Source: Salipiger abyssi (GTDB taxonomy: Bacteria > Pseudomonadota > Alphaproteobacteria > Rhodobacterales > Rhodobacteraceae). From it: a DNA stretch of 64,000 bases. The notes beneath the pieces were generated by a model. The model had not been told where the DNA came from. It saw only the letters and a list, made by a program, of their open reading frames with translations, and did not search any database. Positions within the stretch are counted from its first letter, which is position 1; every line of letters starts with the position of its first letter. The DNA lies in assembly GCF_017311415.1 (NCBI RefSeq), contig NZ_JAEKIS010000008.1, positions 124,001-188,000 of the forward strand. The letters run 5' to 3'. The translations under genes and the position numbers were made by a program. This document shows positions 43,863 through 51,838 of the stretch, piece after piece.

Positions 43863-45200
43863 TCAGTTTGCGGAAACGGGTTCGCGCGCCGGGGCGGCGG
43901 CCTGTGCCGGGTGCGGTGGTCGGTCCAGGCCCAGATGGTCGCGCAGCGTGCTGCCCTCATAGGCGGTGCGGAACAGACCCTTGGCCTGAAGACGCGGAAT
44001 GATCTCGTTGACGAAATCGTCCACCGGCCCCGGCAGATAGGCGGGCAGGATCATGAAACCGTCAGCGGCGCCAGAGGTGAACCAAAGGGCCAGATCTTCG
44101 GCAATCTGGTCGGGCGTGCCCATCACCAGCCGGTGGCCGGAGCTGGCGCCGACATAATCGCGCAGCTCGCGGACGGTCATGTTCTTCGTCCTGGCCAGCT
44201 TGCGCAGCACCACCGAATGGCCCTGCATCATATTGGTCTCGGGCAGCTCGGGCAGCGGCGCGTCGAGATCGCATTGCGTGAGATCATGCCCCACCCGGTC
44301 GCAGAGCGCGCGCATCGCCGCATCGGGATCGGAGAGCGCGCCGAGGGCGGCGACCTTTTCCTTCGCCTCCTCCTCGGTGCGCCCGATGACCGGCATCACG
44401 CCAAAGAGGATCTTGAGCGCGTCGCGCGGACGGCCCGCCGCCTCCACCAGCCCGCGCAGCTTGTCGGAGAACACGGTCGCATCCTCCAGCATCTGCTGCG
44501 AGGCAAAGACCACATCGGCGGTGCGCGCGGCGAAATCGAGCCCGGAGGGCGAGGCGCCGGCCTGAAGGATCACCGGATAGCCCTGTGGCGGGCGGTTGGC
44601 ATTGAGTGGCCCCCTGACGGAGAAATGCTCGCCCTCGTGGTTCAGCCGGTGCATCTTCGAAGCATCGACATAGGTGCCACTCTGCTTGTCGCCGACCATG
44701 GCGCCATCGTCCCAGCTGTCCCAGAGCCCCTTGCAGACATCGAGATATTCCCGCGCGCGGCCATAGCGTGCGGCGTGATCCGGGAAGGGATCGGTGCCGA
44801 AATTGCCCGCCGCCTCGGGGCTCGCCCCGGTCACAACGTTCCAGCCGGCGCGCCCGTTGCTCATGCGGTCGAGCGAGGCAAAGGCGCGGGCGATGTTATA
44901 GGGTTCGGAATAGGTGGTGGAGACGGTGGCGGCGAGGCCGATCTTCGAGGTTGCGGTGCAGAGCGCGCCCAGCAGGGTCAGCGGCTCGAGCCTCGTGACG
45001 TTCTTTGCGGGCGCGTCCGGCGCGCCGTGCAGGCTGTCGGCAAAAAAGGCGATGTCGAAACAGCCGCGCTCGGCGGATTGCACCGCGCGGGTGATCAGAT
45101 CGAGGTTTTCCGAGCCGAATTCGGCGTCGGGCATGCGCCAGCCCGCAACATGATTGCCAGCGCCGCTGGTCAGGAGGGCAAGATGCATCTTCCGCGACAT
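43863..45200 (-). CDS. LLM-class flavin-dependent monooxygenase (NtaA/SnaA/DszA/SoxA group)
   Basis: A 445-residue bacterial-luciferase-like monooxygenase. Markers of the NtaA/SnaA/DszA group are RGCFDIAFFADSLHG, TLLGALCTATSKIGLAATVSTTYSEPYNIARAFASLD in short form (ATVSTTYSEPYNIARAF), DRMSNGRAGWNVVTGA and YPVILQAGASPSGLDFAARTAD in part (QAGASPSG). These enzymes use FMNH2 from a separate reductase to oxidise nitrilotriacetate, sulfones, alkylsulfonates and similar compounds. ATG 45200 is preferred; the 28 codons upstream in frame are basic and unlike the family. It heads the importer operon. No flavin reductase gene is seen beside it. Confidence 0.93.
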   Translation of the reverse strand: MSRKMHLALLTSGAGNHVAGWRMPDAEFGSENLDLITRAVQSAERGCFDIAFFADSLHGAPDAPAKNVTRLEPLTLLGALCTATSKIGLAATVSTTYSEPYNIARAFASLDRMSNGRAGWNVVTGASPEAAGNFGTDPFPDHAARYGRAREYLDVCKGLWDSWDDGAMVGDKQSGTYVDASKMHRLNHEGEHFSVRGPLNANRPPQGYPVILQAGASPSGLDFAARTADVVFASQQMLEDATVFSDKLRGLVEAAGRPRDALKILFGVMPVIGRTEEEAKEKVAALGALSDPDAAMRALCDRVGHDLTQCDLDAPLPELPETNMMQGHSVVLRKLARTKNMTVRELRDYVGASSGHRLVMGTPDQIAEDLALWFTSGAADGFMILPAYLPGPVDDFVNEIIPRLQAKGLFRTAYEGSTLRDHLGLDRPPHPAQAAAPAREPVSAN

Positions 45201-45754
45201 GTCAGGTCCTTTTCGCCTTGTGCCGAAATCACAATCCGAGACATCCGCCGGTCGCGTCCCGATCTGCGAAGGTCGCTTATACATTTGTTTGTGTCCGATT
45301 TTCCCGCAAGAGAAATAATTTCATGTCATAGCTAGAAGCCGAGTTATCCGCCAAGCGCTCAGGGATTGAGCGGTTAAGGGCGGGTGTTGCGGCTTATTTG
45401 AACGCAGATCGCCATCAAAACGCCGTATCGCCTCACGAACGGCATCTTGAATCACGCCGGCAGCCGCAGAACGGACCCACGCATAATATAATACTATCTA
45501 TATATCATCGCCACGGCATGGATCGCCCCAGACGCGCCGCGCAGCGGAAGGACGGTGAGACCACCGCAAAAAGGCGCGCCGCAGAGCCGTGCGGGCACCT
45601 CGCGCCAAAACGGAAGACAGCCCGCGCGCATTGCGGCGGGCTGTCTCGGTAGATGCAATGAAAGGTCTTGCGCGCGCCCCGTCCTTCGATGTCGGCGCAT
45701 CGCGGGTGTCCAGGACTATGGCCCCGCGACAGGCGGAACCACATGCGTGTATCT
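45201..45754. other. 554-base intergenic region
   Basis: No convincing gene; short frames here lack ribosome binding sites and homology. It holds the promoter of the minus-strand monooxygenase operon (a TATAAG-like -10 is at about 45279-45284 on the minus strand), an AT-rich patch at 45481-45510, and the terminator of the amidohydrolase operon at 45615-45646. Confidence 0.5.
45615..45646 (-). terminator. intrinsic terminator of the amidohydrolase operon
   Basis: AGACAGCCCGC and GCGGGCTGTCT form a perfect 11-bp stem with a 10-base loop, 108 bases after the amidohydrolase stop. On the minus strand it is followed by TCCGTTTTGG, giving a short T-run. Confidence 0.8.
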
Positions 45755-46993
45755 TCAGCCGGCCTTACGGGCCTCCAGCTTCCATTCCGACATCGTCGGC
45801 GCCAGATTGAAGAGCTTCTGCGCGTTGCCGCCCAGAATGTCGCGCTTGGCCTGCTCGCCGAGGAAGGGCAAGTCGTAGATCGTGCTCGGCAGGTCCATGT
45901 CCCAATGCGGGTAATCCGAGGAATAGAGCAGCTGGGTCTCGGCATTGATCATCTTGAAAGTGACCTCCAGCGCCTCGCGGTTGTCCACCAGCTCCATCGG
46001 CTGCGACGAATAGAACATCTCGCGCATGTAATCGCTGGGCTTCTTCTTGAGCAGCGGCGCGTCCGAGGTGCGCATCATGTATTCGTTGTCGAGCCGCTGC
46101 ATGAGGAAGGGAATCCACGCGAGGCCGCTTTCGATCCACATGGTGCGGAGCTTGGGGAAACGCTCCGGCATGCCGTTCATCACCCAGTTTGTCATGTGGA
46201 TGATGTTGCAGAAGGCGAACCCGAGCGCGTGCACCGAGATGAACTTGTTGAGCTGCGACAGCGAGGAATCAGACCAGTTGTAGACCGCGTGGAAGCCCAG
46301 CGGCATGCCGTGTTCCTCAAGTTTGGAAAAGATCCGCATATTGGCGTTGTCGTGGATCGGGCGCTTGAGATAGCCCGTCGAGAGGAAGCCCACGACGCCC
46401 TTGCGCTCGGCGAACTCGTCGATGATGCGCTCGGCCTCGTGCGGCTCGTTGATCGGCAGATAGACCATCGAGCACATGCGCTTGTCTTCTTCGAGAATGC
46501 GCTCGCACAGCCAGCGGTTATAGGCGCGCGCCATGGCGACCTCGACCTCGGGCTGCGGATGCGTGGCCAGCAGCAGCATCGGCGTCGGGAAGAGGCAGGC
46601 CATGTCCACGCCGAGCGCGTCCATCCAGCGCCGGGTCAGCGTGATGTCGCGATGGGGCGTCGGCGGCACCGTCTCCTTGCTGCGGCCGGGATAGCGCGTC
46701 ACGCGGCCCGCCATGTCCTGCGAGCCGATGGCCTGCGGGATCAGCCCCGCGCGCCCGACATTGCCCGCCGAGAGGCCGAGATGGCGCAGCACCGGATCGT
46801 CCATGTATTGCAGGATCTCCGGCAGCGCCTCGGTCTCGTAATGGTGGCTGTCGACGTCGCAGATGAAGAAGTCTTTGTAGTTGCGCTCCAGTGCCTGTTT
46901 CCTGGCGTTCTTGAGAAGCTTGGTGGTGTCGAACTCCTTGATCGCCGGATCGGCGTCGGAACTGTAATTCAGTGGGTTCTGGGGCATTGTCAT
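45755..46993 (-). CDS. amidohydrolase 2-family metal hydrolase/decarboxylase
   Basis: A 412-residue cytoplasmic protein of the ACMSD/amidohydrolase 2 superfamily. ICDVDSHHYET replaces the more usual DxHxH metal motif; other blocks are MDALGVDMACLFPTPML, RWLCERILEEDKRM, LGFHAVYNW, PKLRTMWIESGLAWIPFLMQRLD in part (WIESGLAWIP) and LLYSSDYPHWDMDLP, the last with the conserved SSDYPHWD end of the fold. Such proteins hydrolyse or decarboxylate aromatic and cyclic acids. ATG 46993 has GGAGG nine bases upstream. It is third in a Rieske ferredoxin/small protein/amidohydrolase operon opposite a MarR gene. The substrate is unknown. Confidence 0.88.
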   Translation of the reverse strand: MTMPQNPLNYSSDADPAIKEFDTTKLLKNARKQALERNYKDFFICDVDSHHYETEALPEILQYMDDPVLRHLGLSAGNVGRAGLIPQAIGSQDMAGRVTRYPGRSKETVPPTPHRDITLTRRWMDALGVDMACLFPTPMLLLATHPQPEVEVAMARAYNRWLCERILEEDKRMCSMVYLPINEPHEAERIIDEFAERKGVVGFLSTGYLKRPIHDNANMRIFSKLEEHGMPLGFHAVYNWSDSSLSQLNKFISVHALGFAFCNIIHMTNWVMNGMPERFPKLRTMWIESGLAWIPFLMQRLDNEYMMRTSDAPLLKKKPSDYMREMFYSSQPMELVDNREALEVTFKMINAETQLLYSSDYPHWDMDLPSTIYDLPFLGEQAKRDILGGNAQKLFNLAPTMSEWKLEARKAG

Positions 46994-47014
46994 TTTGGCG
47001 TTCCTCCCGCGCGT

Positions 47015-47296
47015 TCAGTGTTTCAGCGTCTGCCACATGCCGAGCTCGAAGGCGGCCATGTCGGCGGCCTCCAGAATGCCGGTGGCGGCAATGGCGACCT
47101 CGGTCGCCGAAATGTCGTTGCCCTTGGGAAAGGTCTCGACCGCCTCGTCCTCTTCGTGCAGCCGAGCATAGACGCGCACGACCTCGGCAAAGAGCGCCTG
47201 CACCTGTTCCAGGCTCAGCCCGCCGGCCTCGGGGGCGCGCAGGGCACGAAGGACATCGTCGAAAGCGGCGTCCACGGGGCGCATATCCGCGCTCAT
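47015..47296 (-). CDS. small hypothetical protein between Rieske ferredoxin and amidohydrolase
   Basis: A 93-residue protein from ATG 47296, four bases after the Rieske stop and with GAGG upstream; an in-frame ATG at 47314 would overlap the Rieske gene. It is acidic and helical: VDAAFDDVLRALRAPEAGG, LEQVQALFAEVVRVYARLHEEDE, then FPKGNDISATEVAIAATGILEAADMAAFELGMW in part. No metal motif or leader. I do not recognise it; conserved position between a ferredoxin and a hydrolase suggests it is a subunit or helper. Confidence 0.75.
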   Translation of the reverse strand: MSADMRPVDAAFDDVLRALRAPEAGGLSLEQVQALFAEVVRVYARLHEEDEAVETFPKGNDISATEVAIAATGILEAADMAAFELGMWQTLKH

Positions 47297-47300
47297 TTTC

Positions 47301-47666
47301 TCAAACCTCGACATAGATCTGCGCGTCCCGTTCGATGACCTTGTAACGGCTCAGGCGGATTTTCGGATCGCCGATGGCCTCGCCCGTCTCGATCTTGAAT
47401 TCCCAGCCGTGCCAGGGGCAGACGAAGTGCATTTCGGTGGTGTCGAAACTCTGGCGGACGGAGCGTTTCTGCTCGTCCAGCTCATCGCAGACCCGGGGCA
47501 TCTTCAGCCCTTCGCAGACCGGGCCGCCCTGATGCGGGCAGATGTTCCTGTACGCCACGACGGTGTCGTTGTGGCGGATAACACCGATCTCGACCCCCTC
47601 GATCTCAAAGATTTTGGCGGTCGTATCGCTGAGATCGGCCGTCGCGCAGAGCAGTTTTTCAGGCAT
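47301..47666 (-). CDS. Rieske [2Fe-2S] ferredoxin-like protein
   Basis: A 121-residue single-domain Rieske protein. Cluster ligands are in CPHQGGPVCEG (Cys-x-His) and CPWHGWEF (Cys-x2-His). IEVGVIRHNDTVVAYRNICPH-type strands precede (here EIGVIRHNDTVVAYRN). An insertion of about 25 residues between the two ligand pairs (MPRVCDELDEQKRSVRQSFD) is longer than in minimal ferredoxins. It probably passes electrons to an oxygenase or acts with the hydrolase in its operon. GGGAGGG lies upstream of the ATG. Its promoter overlaps the two MarR-type palindromes. Confidence 0.9.
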   Translation of the reverse strand: MPEKLLCATADLSDTTAKIFEIEGVEIGVIRHNDTVVAYRNICPHQGGPVCEGLKMPRVCDELDEQKRSVRQSFDTTEMHFVCPWHGWEFKIETGEAIGDPKIRLSRYKVIERDAQIYVEV

Positions 47667-47682
47667 GGTTTCCCTCCCAATT

Positions 47683-47701
47683 TAGTACGATCATCTTACT
47701 A
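47683..47701. promoter_or_regulatory. MarR-type operator, site 1
   Basis: TAGTACGA-TCA-TCTTACTA: the same 19-bp palindrome as site 2 with one mismatch in the left arm. It lies 17 bases upstream of the Rieske gene start, in the divergent promoter region with the MarR gene. Confidence 0.75.
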
Positions 47702-47708
47702 TTTAAAT

Positions 47709-47727
47709 TAGTAAGATTGTCTTACTA
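47709..47727. promoter_or_regulatory. MarR-type operator, site 2 (perfect palindrome)
   Basis: TAGTAAGA-TTG-TCTTACTA, perfect 8-bp arms. Its centre is 26 bp from the centre of site 1. The right arm of site 1 and left arm of site 2 also form an inverted repeat (ATCTTACTA, 7 bases, TAGTAAGAT). MarR dimers bind palindromes of this length, and the MarR gene begins 49 bases away. Confidence 0.82.
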
Positions 47728-47775
47728 TATGGGTTGACCTATCCTCTGTCAAGCTGACGAGGATCGGGGATCGCG

Positions 47776-48231
47776 ATGGAAAACAAGGACATACCGATTC
47801 CCATGTCGCAGCGGCGCGGCCTTGGCGCCTCGCTGCGACTCGCGCATCACCTTTATGGGAAGCGCTTGCAGAAGCGCCTGATCGCCGCAGAGCTCAGCAT
47901 GGCGCAGTACATCCATCTGCGGACGCTGAAGGAGGAGGTGCGGATCTCGCAATCGGAGCTCTCCGCCCAGCTCGGGATCGAAAAGGCCTCCTCGACCCGG
48001 GTGCTGGACGAGCTCGCGCAGCGCGGGCTGATCCGGCGCGACCGGCACAAGCAGGACAAGCGCATGCTGGTGGTCAGCCTCACCGAGGCCGGGCATGCCA
48101 AGATCGACGAGGCGATGGATACCGCCCGCGTCATCGCCGATATCGCGTCGGAGGATTTCGACGAGGGCGAGCTGCTTCAGCTCTTCCGGGCGCTCGACAA
48201 GATGATCGACAACCTGTCGGCGGAGAGCTGA
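47776..48231 (+). CDS. MarR-family transcriptional regulator
   Basis: A 151-residue winged-helix protein: LAHHLYGKRLQKRLIAAELS, recognition region ISQSELSAQLGIEKASSTRVLDEL and the wing GLIRRDRHKQDKRMLVVSLTEAG. MarR proteins are usually repressors released by aromatic or other small ligands. It is divergent from the Rieske/amidohydrolase operon and two palindromes lie between them, so autoregulation and control of that operon are likely. It converges on the DMT transporter gene with three bases between. Confidence 0.93.
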   Translation: MENKDIPIPMSQRRGLGASLRLAHHLYGKRLQKRLIAAELSMAQYIHLRTLKEEVRISQSELSAQLGIEKASSTRVLDELAQRGLIRRDRHKQDKRMLVVSLTEAGHAKIDEAMDTARVIADIASEDFDEGELLQLFRALDKMIDNLSAES

Positions 48232-48234
48232 GCT

Positions 48235-49167
48235 TCAGCGCAGCATCGGCGAGACGGCGAGCAGGACCACACCCGCGCCGGCCAGCAGCGACGCGATGTA
48301 AAAACGGCGCCCGGGCGGTTTTTCGGTCTTGAAGATGTGGCCGGCAAGCCAGGCGGCAAAGAACATCTCCACGGAGGCGATGATCGCAACCGTCGCGACA
48401 TCGGCCAGTTGCAGCGCAAAGAACACCACGATCTGACCGATGCTCATCGAGCCCGCAGCAAGCAATTGCCATGGGCTCGGCAGCCGCATCCCGGCCAGGC
48501 CGGCGCACAGCCGGCCCGTCCGCAGCGCCGAGGCTCCGAACCAGCCCAGACCGGTCAGCGCCCCGATGAACGCTCCGAGCAGCGGGTCGGGCATCGTCTG
48601 CATGGCGAGCTTGCGGGCAACGAAAGACCCGCCATAGCTCGCCGCCGATCCCAGCGCGAGCGCCCTGCCCTTGCGCTGGTCGGGATTGGCACTTTGCGAG
48701 AAAGCGCTGAGCAGACCGCTGCGCCCGAAGCTGCGCATCATCATGATGAGCACGCCCGCCGTCACCAGCAGAAAGGCGACGACCGTCACCGGGGTGATAA
48801 CCTCGCCCAGCAGCAGCACCGCCAGGACGGCAGCAAAAACCGGGATCAGCCGACGGATCAGGCCGGTTTCGATCGCGCCGTTCAGCTCGACCGAGCGGAA
48901 CAGCGTCAGCCGGCCCAGCACATTGCCCAGAATACCGGCGCAGACGAAATATCCGATGCCGATCAGCGCAGCAAGATCGGCGCCGGGCAGCGGTGGGCCG
49001 ATGAACAGCCAGAGGCCCCCCGACATGGCGGCGGTCATCAGAACCGAGACCAGCACATCATTGCCGCGCCCCTCGGCGGAGCGCGCGCTTTTGACGATGG
49101 CGACCGAACTCAGTGCGTAGCAGAAGGCTCCCAAAGTCGCGAGGAGCCCCCCGATCAGTGCCGTCAT
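48235..49167 (-). CDS. DMT/EamA-family membrane transporter
   Basis: A 310-residue protein with about ten hydrophobic helices and the internal duplication of the EamA family: LIGGLLATLGAFCYALSSVAIVKSAR begins the first half and LALGSAASYGGSFVARKLAM the second. LFRSVELNGAIETGLIRRLIPVFAAVLAVLLLGE in part (LIPVFAAVLAVLLLGE) and FFALQLADVATVAIIASVEMFFAA in part are family-typical. EamA proteins usually export metabolites. It is 27 bases after the hypothetical gene and may be the tail of the phthalate-type operon. Confidence 0.88.
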   Translation of the reverse strand: MTALIGGLLATLGAFCYALSSVAIVKSARSAEGRGNDVLVSVLMTAAMSGGLWLFIGPPLPGADLAALIGIGYFVCAGILGNVLGRLTLFRSVELNGAIETGLIRRLIPVFAAVLAVLLLGEVITPVTVVAFLLVTAGVLIMMMRSFGRSGLLSAFSQSANPDQRKGRALALGSAASYGGSFVARKLAMQTMPDPLLGAFIGALTGLGWFGASALRTGRLCAGLAGMRLPSPWQLLAAGSMSIGQIVVFFALQLADVATVAIIASVEMFFAAWLAGHIFKTEKPPGRRFYIASLLAGAGVVLLAVSPMLR

Positions 49168-49194
49168 CGGGGCCGGTCTGCGGTTGCGCCGCGC

Positions 49195-49647
49195 TTATCC
49201 GGCATCGGCAAGGAGCTGTTCGAGGAAGCGCTCGGAGGACATGACCTCGCGCGTCGGCATCTTCTGCTGCTCGTCGGTCAGTTCGGACTCGGGCGAATAG
49301 GTCAGCCCCTGCCCGTCCCAGAACCACCAGTAGATGATTTCGCCCTGCTTGCCCCGGATCGGCATCCGGAAGGTGGGGAAATGCCGCTGCGCGCGCGGGA
49401 TCTCGATCTCGCCGGCCTTGGAATGGCTGAGTCCGAGCTTTTTCAGCACGCCACCGAGCGGCACCATGGCCATTTTGCCCTCACGGATCTCGGCGAGCGA
49501 GGTCACATTGTCCGGGCGCGTCGCGCTCGGACCCTTGAGGAACTTGACCACGGGCGGATAGCTGGGGTGGACATGGGTGACCTGAACATAGGCCAGCCCC
49601 TTGTCCGTAGCGATTTCGACGATATCGCCGGGTGCGTATTCTTCCAC
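49195..49647 (-). CDS. conserved-looking hypothetical protein in the phthalate-type operon
   Basis: A 150-residue cytoplasmic protein with no leader: EEYAPGDIVEIATDKGLAYVQVTHVHPSYP at the start (in part: GDIVEIATDKGLAYVQVTHV), then VVKFLKGPSATRPDNV, and a Trp-rich stretch IYWWFWDGQGL near residue 108. The opening resembles small beta-barrel domains that bind protein or nucleic acid. It starts 14 bases after the decarboxylase gene, so it is co-transcribed. I do not recognise it; the two-gene coupling suggests a helper for the pathway. Confidence 0.7.
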   Translation of the reverse strand: MEEYAPGDIVEIATDKGLAYVQVTHVHPSYPPVVKFLKGPSATRPDNVTSLAEIREGKMAMVPLGGVLKKLGLSHSKAGEIEIPRAQRHFPTFRMPIRGKQGEIIYWWFWDGQGLTYSPESELTDEQQKMPTREVMSSERFLEQLLADAG

Positions 49648-49661
49648 GTTGGGACTCCTTT

Positions 49662-50654
49662 TCAGAGACTGTAGGCTTCCAGAGTGGACGGGTGAAACAG
49701 CTCCTCGACCTTGACACGGCGCGGCGAGAGGCCCTGGCTCGCATGGTAGTCGAGAAACTTGTCCAGCGTCGCGACGTTATCGGCGACACCATAGCTCCAC
49801 GGGTCGTTGCCCATCAGGGTCTGCACCCGCTTCAGGTTGTCCTCGACGAAAGGCATGGTGACCTTGGTGGCCGAGGTGTCAAAGAGCGCCTCTTCGGCCA
49901 GCCGCTTGGACGCGGTGAAGGCCTTGAGCAGCGCGGCGGGCAGGAACGGGTATTCCTCCACCAGAGTACGGCGCACGCCGAGAACATGCATGATCGGGAA
50001 GATCCTGGTGCGGCGATAGTAATCCTCGGCGGCGGAGATACTGTCGGCAAACAGCCGGCCCACATGCGGATGGCCTTCGGCATAGCAGCGCGGCCAGCGC
50101 GGGCCGACAAAGCCGTCGATCTCGCCATCGGCCAGCATCTGGTTGAGCGTGCTGCCCACCGGCGCCTCTTCCATGGTGATGTCGTCGGGCAGCTGCACCT
50201 TGATCTTTTCCGGCCGCCCGGCGGTGTCCATGCCACCGCGCACCCAGGTGATATCGGAGGGCTTCACGCCGTAATCGTCTTCCAAGATGCCACGCACCCA
50301 GACGTTTGCAGAAAGCTGGTACTCGGCGATGCCGATGCGCTTGCCCTTCAGATCCTCGGGCTTTTCGATGCCCTTGTCGGTGCGGATATAGACCGAGGTA
50401 TGACGGAAAGCGCGGCTCAGGAAGACCGGGAGGGCGACGTAATGCGGCTCGCCCCGCGCGACCGAGATCGAGTAGGAGGACAGCGACAGCTCGCTGATAT
50501 CAAAGGCCTGATGACGGAAGGCGCGGAAGAACATCTCTTCCGGCGACAGCAGCATCGGGATCGGATCGACACCGTCGATCTGCACCCGCCCGTCCACGAT
50601 GGCCCGCGTCCGGTCGTAGTTTCCCATCGCGAGGGAAAGCTTGAGATTCGTCAT
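49662..50654 (-). CDS. pht5: 4,5-dihydroxyphthalate decarboxylase-like protein
   Basis: A 330-residue protein of the Pht5/OphC type, which uses a periplasmic-binding-protein fold but has no signal peptide. The start LKLSLAMGNYDRTRAIVDGRV and LLSPEEMFFRAFRHQAFDISELSLSSYSISVA (in part: FDISELSLSSY) match Pht5 proteins, as do GIAEYQLSANVWVRGILEDDYG and EIDGFVGPRWP. Pht5 converts 4,5-dihydroxyphthalate to protocatechuate. The ATG overlaps the stop of the dehydrogenase gene (ATGA). The three other upper-pathway genes lie upstream on the same strand, supporting the assignment; an unrelated ABC-type role is less likely. Confidence 0.85.
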   Translation of the reverse strand: MTNLKLSLAMGNYDRTRAIVDGRVQIDGVDPIPMLLSPEEMFFRAFRHQAFDISELSLSSYSISVARGEPHYVALPVFLSRAFRHTSVYIRTDKGIEKPEDLKGKRIGIAEYQLSANVWVRGILEDDYGVKPSDITWVRGGMDTAGRPEKIKVQLPDDITMEEAPVGSTLNQMLADGEIDGFVGPRWPRCYAEGHPHVGRLFADSISAAEDYYRRTRIFPIMHVLGVRRTLVEEYPFLPAALLKAFTASKRLAEEALFDTSATKVTMPFVEDNLKRVQTLMGNDPWSYGVADNVATLDKFLDYHASQGLSPRRVKVEELFHPSTLEAYSL

Positions 50655-51838
50655 CGTGGAAACTCCTGGTGTTGTGCCTTGCATTGGTGCCGCAGCGCGA
50701 CGGTCTGACCCGAGGCGGCGGATGTCAGGATGGCGTGGCAAACCTCAAGGCTCGCCCGCCCCCATTCGCCGGACTGGACCGGCGAGGTATTTTCGCGCAC
50801 CGCACCGACCAGCGCGTCGAGCACCGTCTTGCGCGGCGCGGGGCCGAAAGGTGCCTCGATAAAGCTGCGCTCGGTATCGCCGTAGACCTCGATCCCGTCG
50901 GGGGTGAGGCGCAGGTCGGCGCGGTCGCACATGGCGATCACCGGGCCGAAATGTTCGTTATGCTCGGCCTCGATGGTCTTGCCGCTGCCAAAGGTGCGGG
51001 TGGTCTTGAGCCGCGCCTCGTCCTCGGGGCTAAGATCGGCCAGCGCGCGCCGCGCGCCGCCATAGGCGTCGGGGTTCTTGACCTGGCCGAGCTCGCCGAC
51101 ATTGTTCATCCAGATATCGCTGTCGAAATGCGCGTAGCCGGAATAGGTCAGGTTGGCGATGCAACCGGTCTCGAAGGTCATGAGCGCGGTAAAGGCGCCC
51201 TCGGTGGGCCGCTTCGGATCCCAGGCGCCGGTCATGGCGATAATCTTGTCGGCCATGCCCCCCGCGAGCCGCCGCACCACGTCGATCTGGTGGATCGCCT
51301 GACTAAAGAGGACGCCGCCGCCCTCTTCGGTGCGCAGCTCTTCGGGGCGCCGGGGGCGATAGAGGAAGTCGGTGTAGTTCAGCGCCTGGATCATCCGCAG
51401 CGCGCCGAACTCGCCGCTGGCGATGCGGCGGGCGGCGATATCGATCGGCAGATCGAAGCTGTGGCTCGGCCCGACGATCAAATGAACCCCTGCCTCGCGC
51501 ACGGCATTCACCATGATATCGGCATCTTCCATCGAGATCGCCAGCGGCTTTTCGACGAGGATATGTTTGCCGGCCTTCGCGGCGGCCAGAACATGGTCCA
51601 CATGCATCTGGTGCGGCGTGGCGATATACACGGCCTCGACCGACGGATCGGCACAAAGCGCCTCGACGGACTCGTAACCGGTGCCGCCGTAGTCGCGCTC
51701 GAACGCGGCACGGCTTTCGGCGCGGGGCGCCGCGGCGGCGACCAGCTTCACGCGCGGGTCGGCGTCGAAGGTCGGCACCATGAGCATGAACGCACGTCCC
51801 AGCCCCACGACACCGAGGCGGACGGGATCAGAGGTCAA
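50651..51838 (-). CDS. pht4: Gfo/Idh/MocA-family oxidoreductase, probable phthalate cis-dihydrodiol dehydrogenase
   Basis: A 395-residue NAD(P)-dependent protein: VRLGVVGLGRAFMLMVPTF Rossmann start, AVYIATPHQMHVDHVLAAAKAGKHILVEKPLAISM (in part: HILVEKPLAI), GPSHSFDLPID, and the C-terminal sheet domain. Pht4/OphB dehydrogenases belong to this family and oxidise cis-4,5-dihydrodiol-phthalate to 4,5-dihydroxyphthalate. No ATG precedes the Rossmann motif; TTG at 51838 with GGGAGG eight bases upstream is the only reasonable start, and it overlaps the reductase gene by 11 bases. Pathway role follows from neighbours; family members also act on sugars. Confidence 0.82.
   Translation of the reverse strand: MTSDPVRLGVVGLGRAFMLMVPTFDADPRVKLVAAAAPRAESRAAFERDYGGTGYESVEALCADPSVEAVYIATPHQMHVDHVLAAAKAGKHILVEKPLAISMEDADIMVNAVREAGVHLIVGPSHSFDLPIDIAARRIASGEFGALRMIQALNYTDFLYRPRRPEELRTEEGGGVLFSQAIHQIDVVRRLAGGMADKIIAMTGAWDPKRPTEGAFTALMTFETGCIANLTYSGYAHFDSDIWMNNVGELGQVKNPDAYGGARRALADLSPEDEARLKTTRTFGSGKTIEAEHNEHFGPVIAMCDRADLRLTPDGIEVYGDTERSFIEAPFGPAPRKTVLDALVGAVRENTSPVQSGEWGRASLEVCHAILTSAASGQTVALRHQCKAQHQEFPR

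Noticed and set aside
45398-45652. An 84-codon frame in the 45201-45754 gap
   Set aside because: It runs into the terminator stem, has no ribosome binding site, and its Arg/His-rich product looks like non-coding translation.
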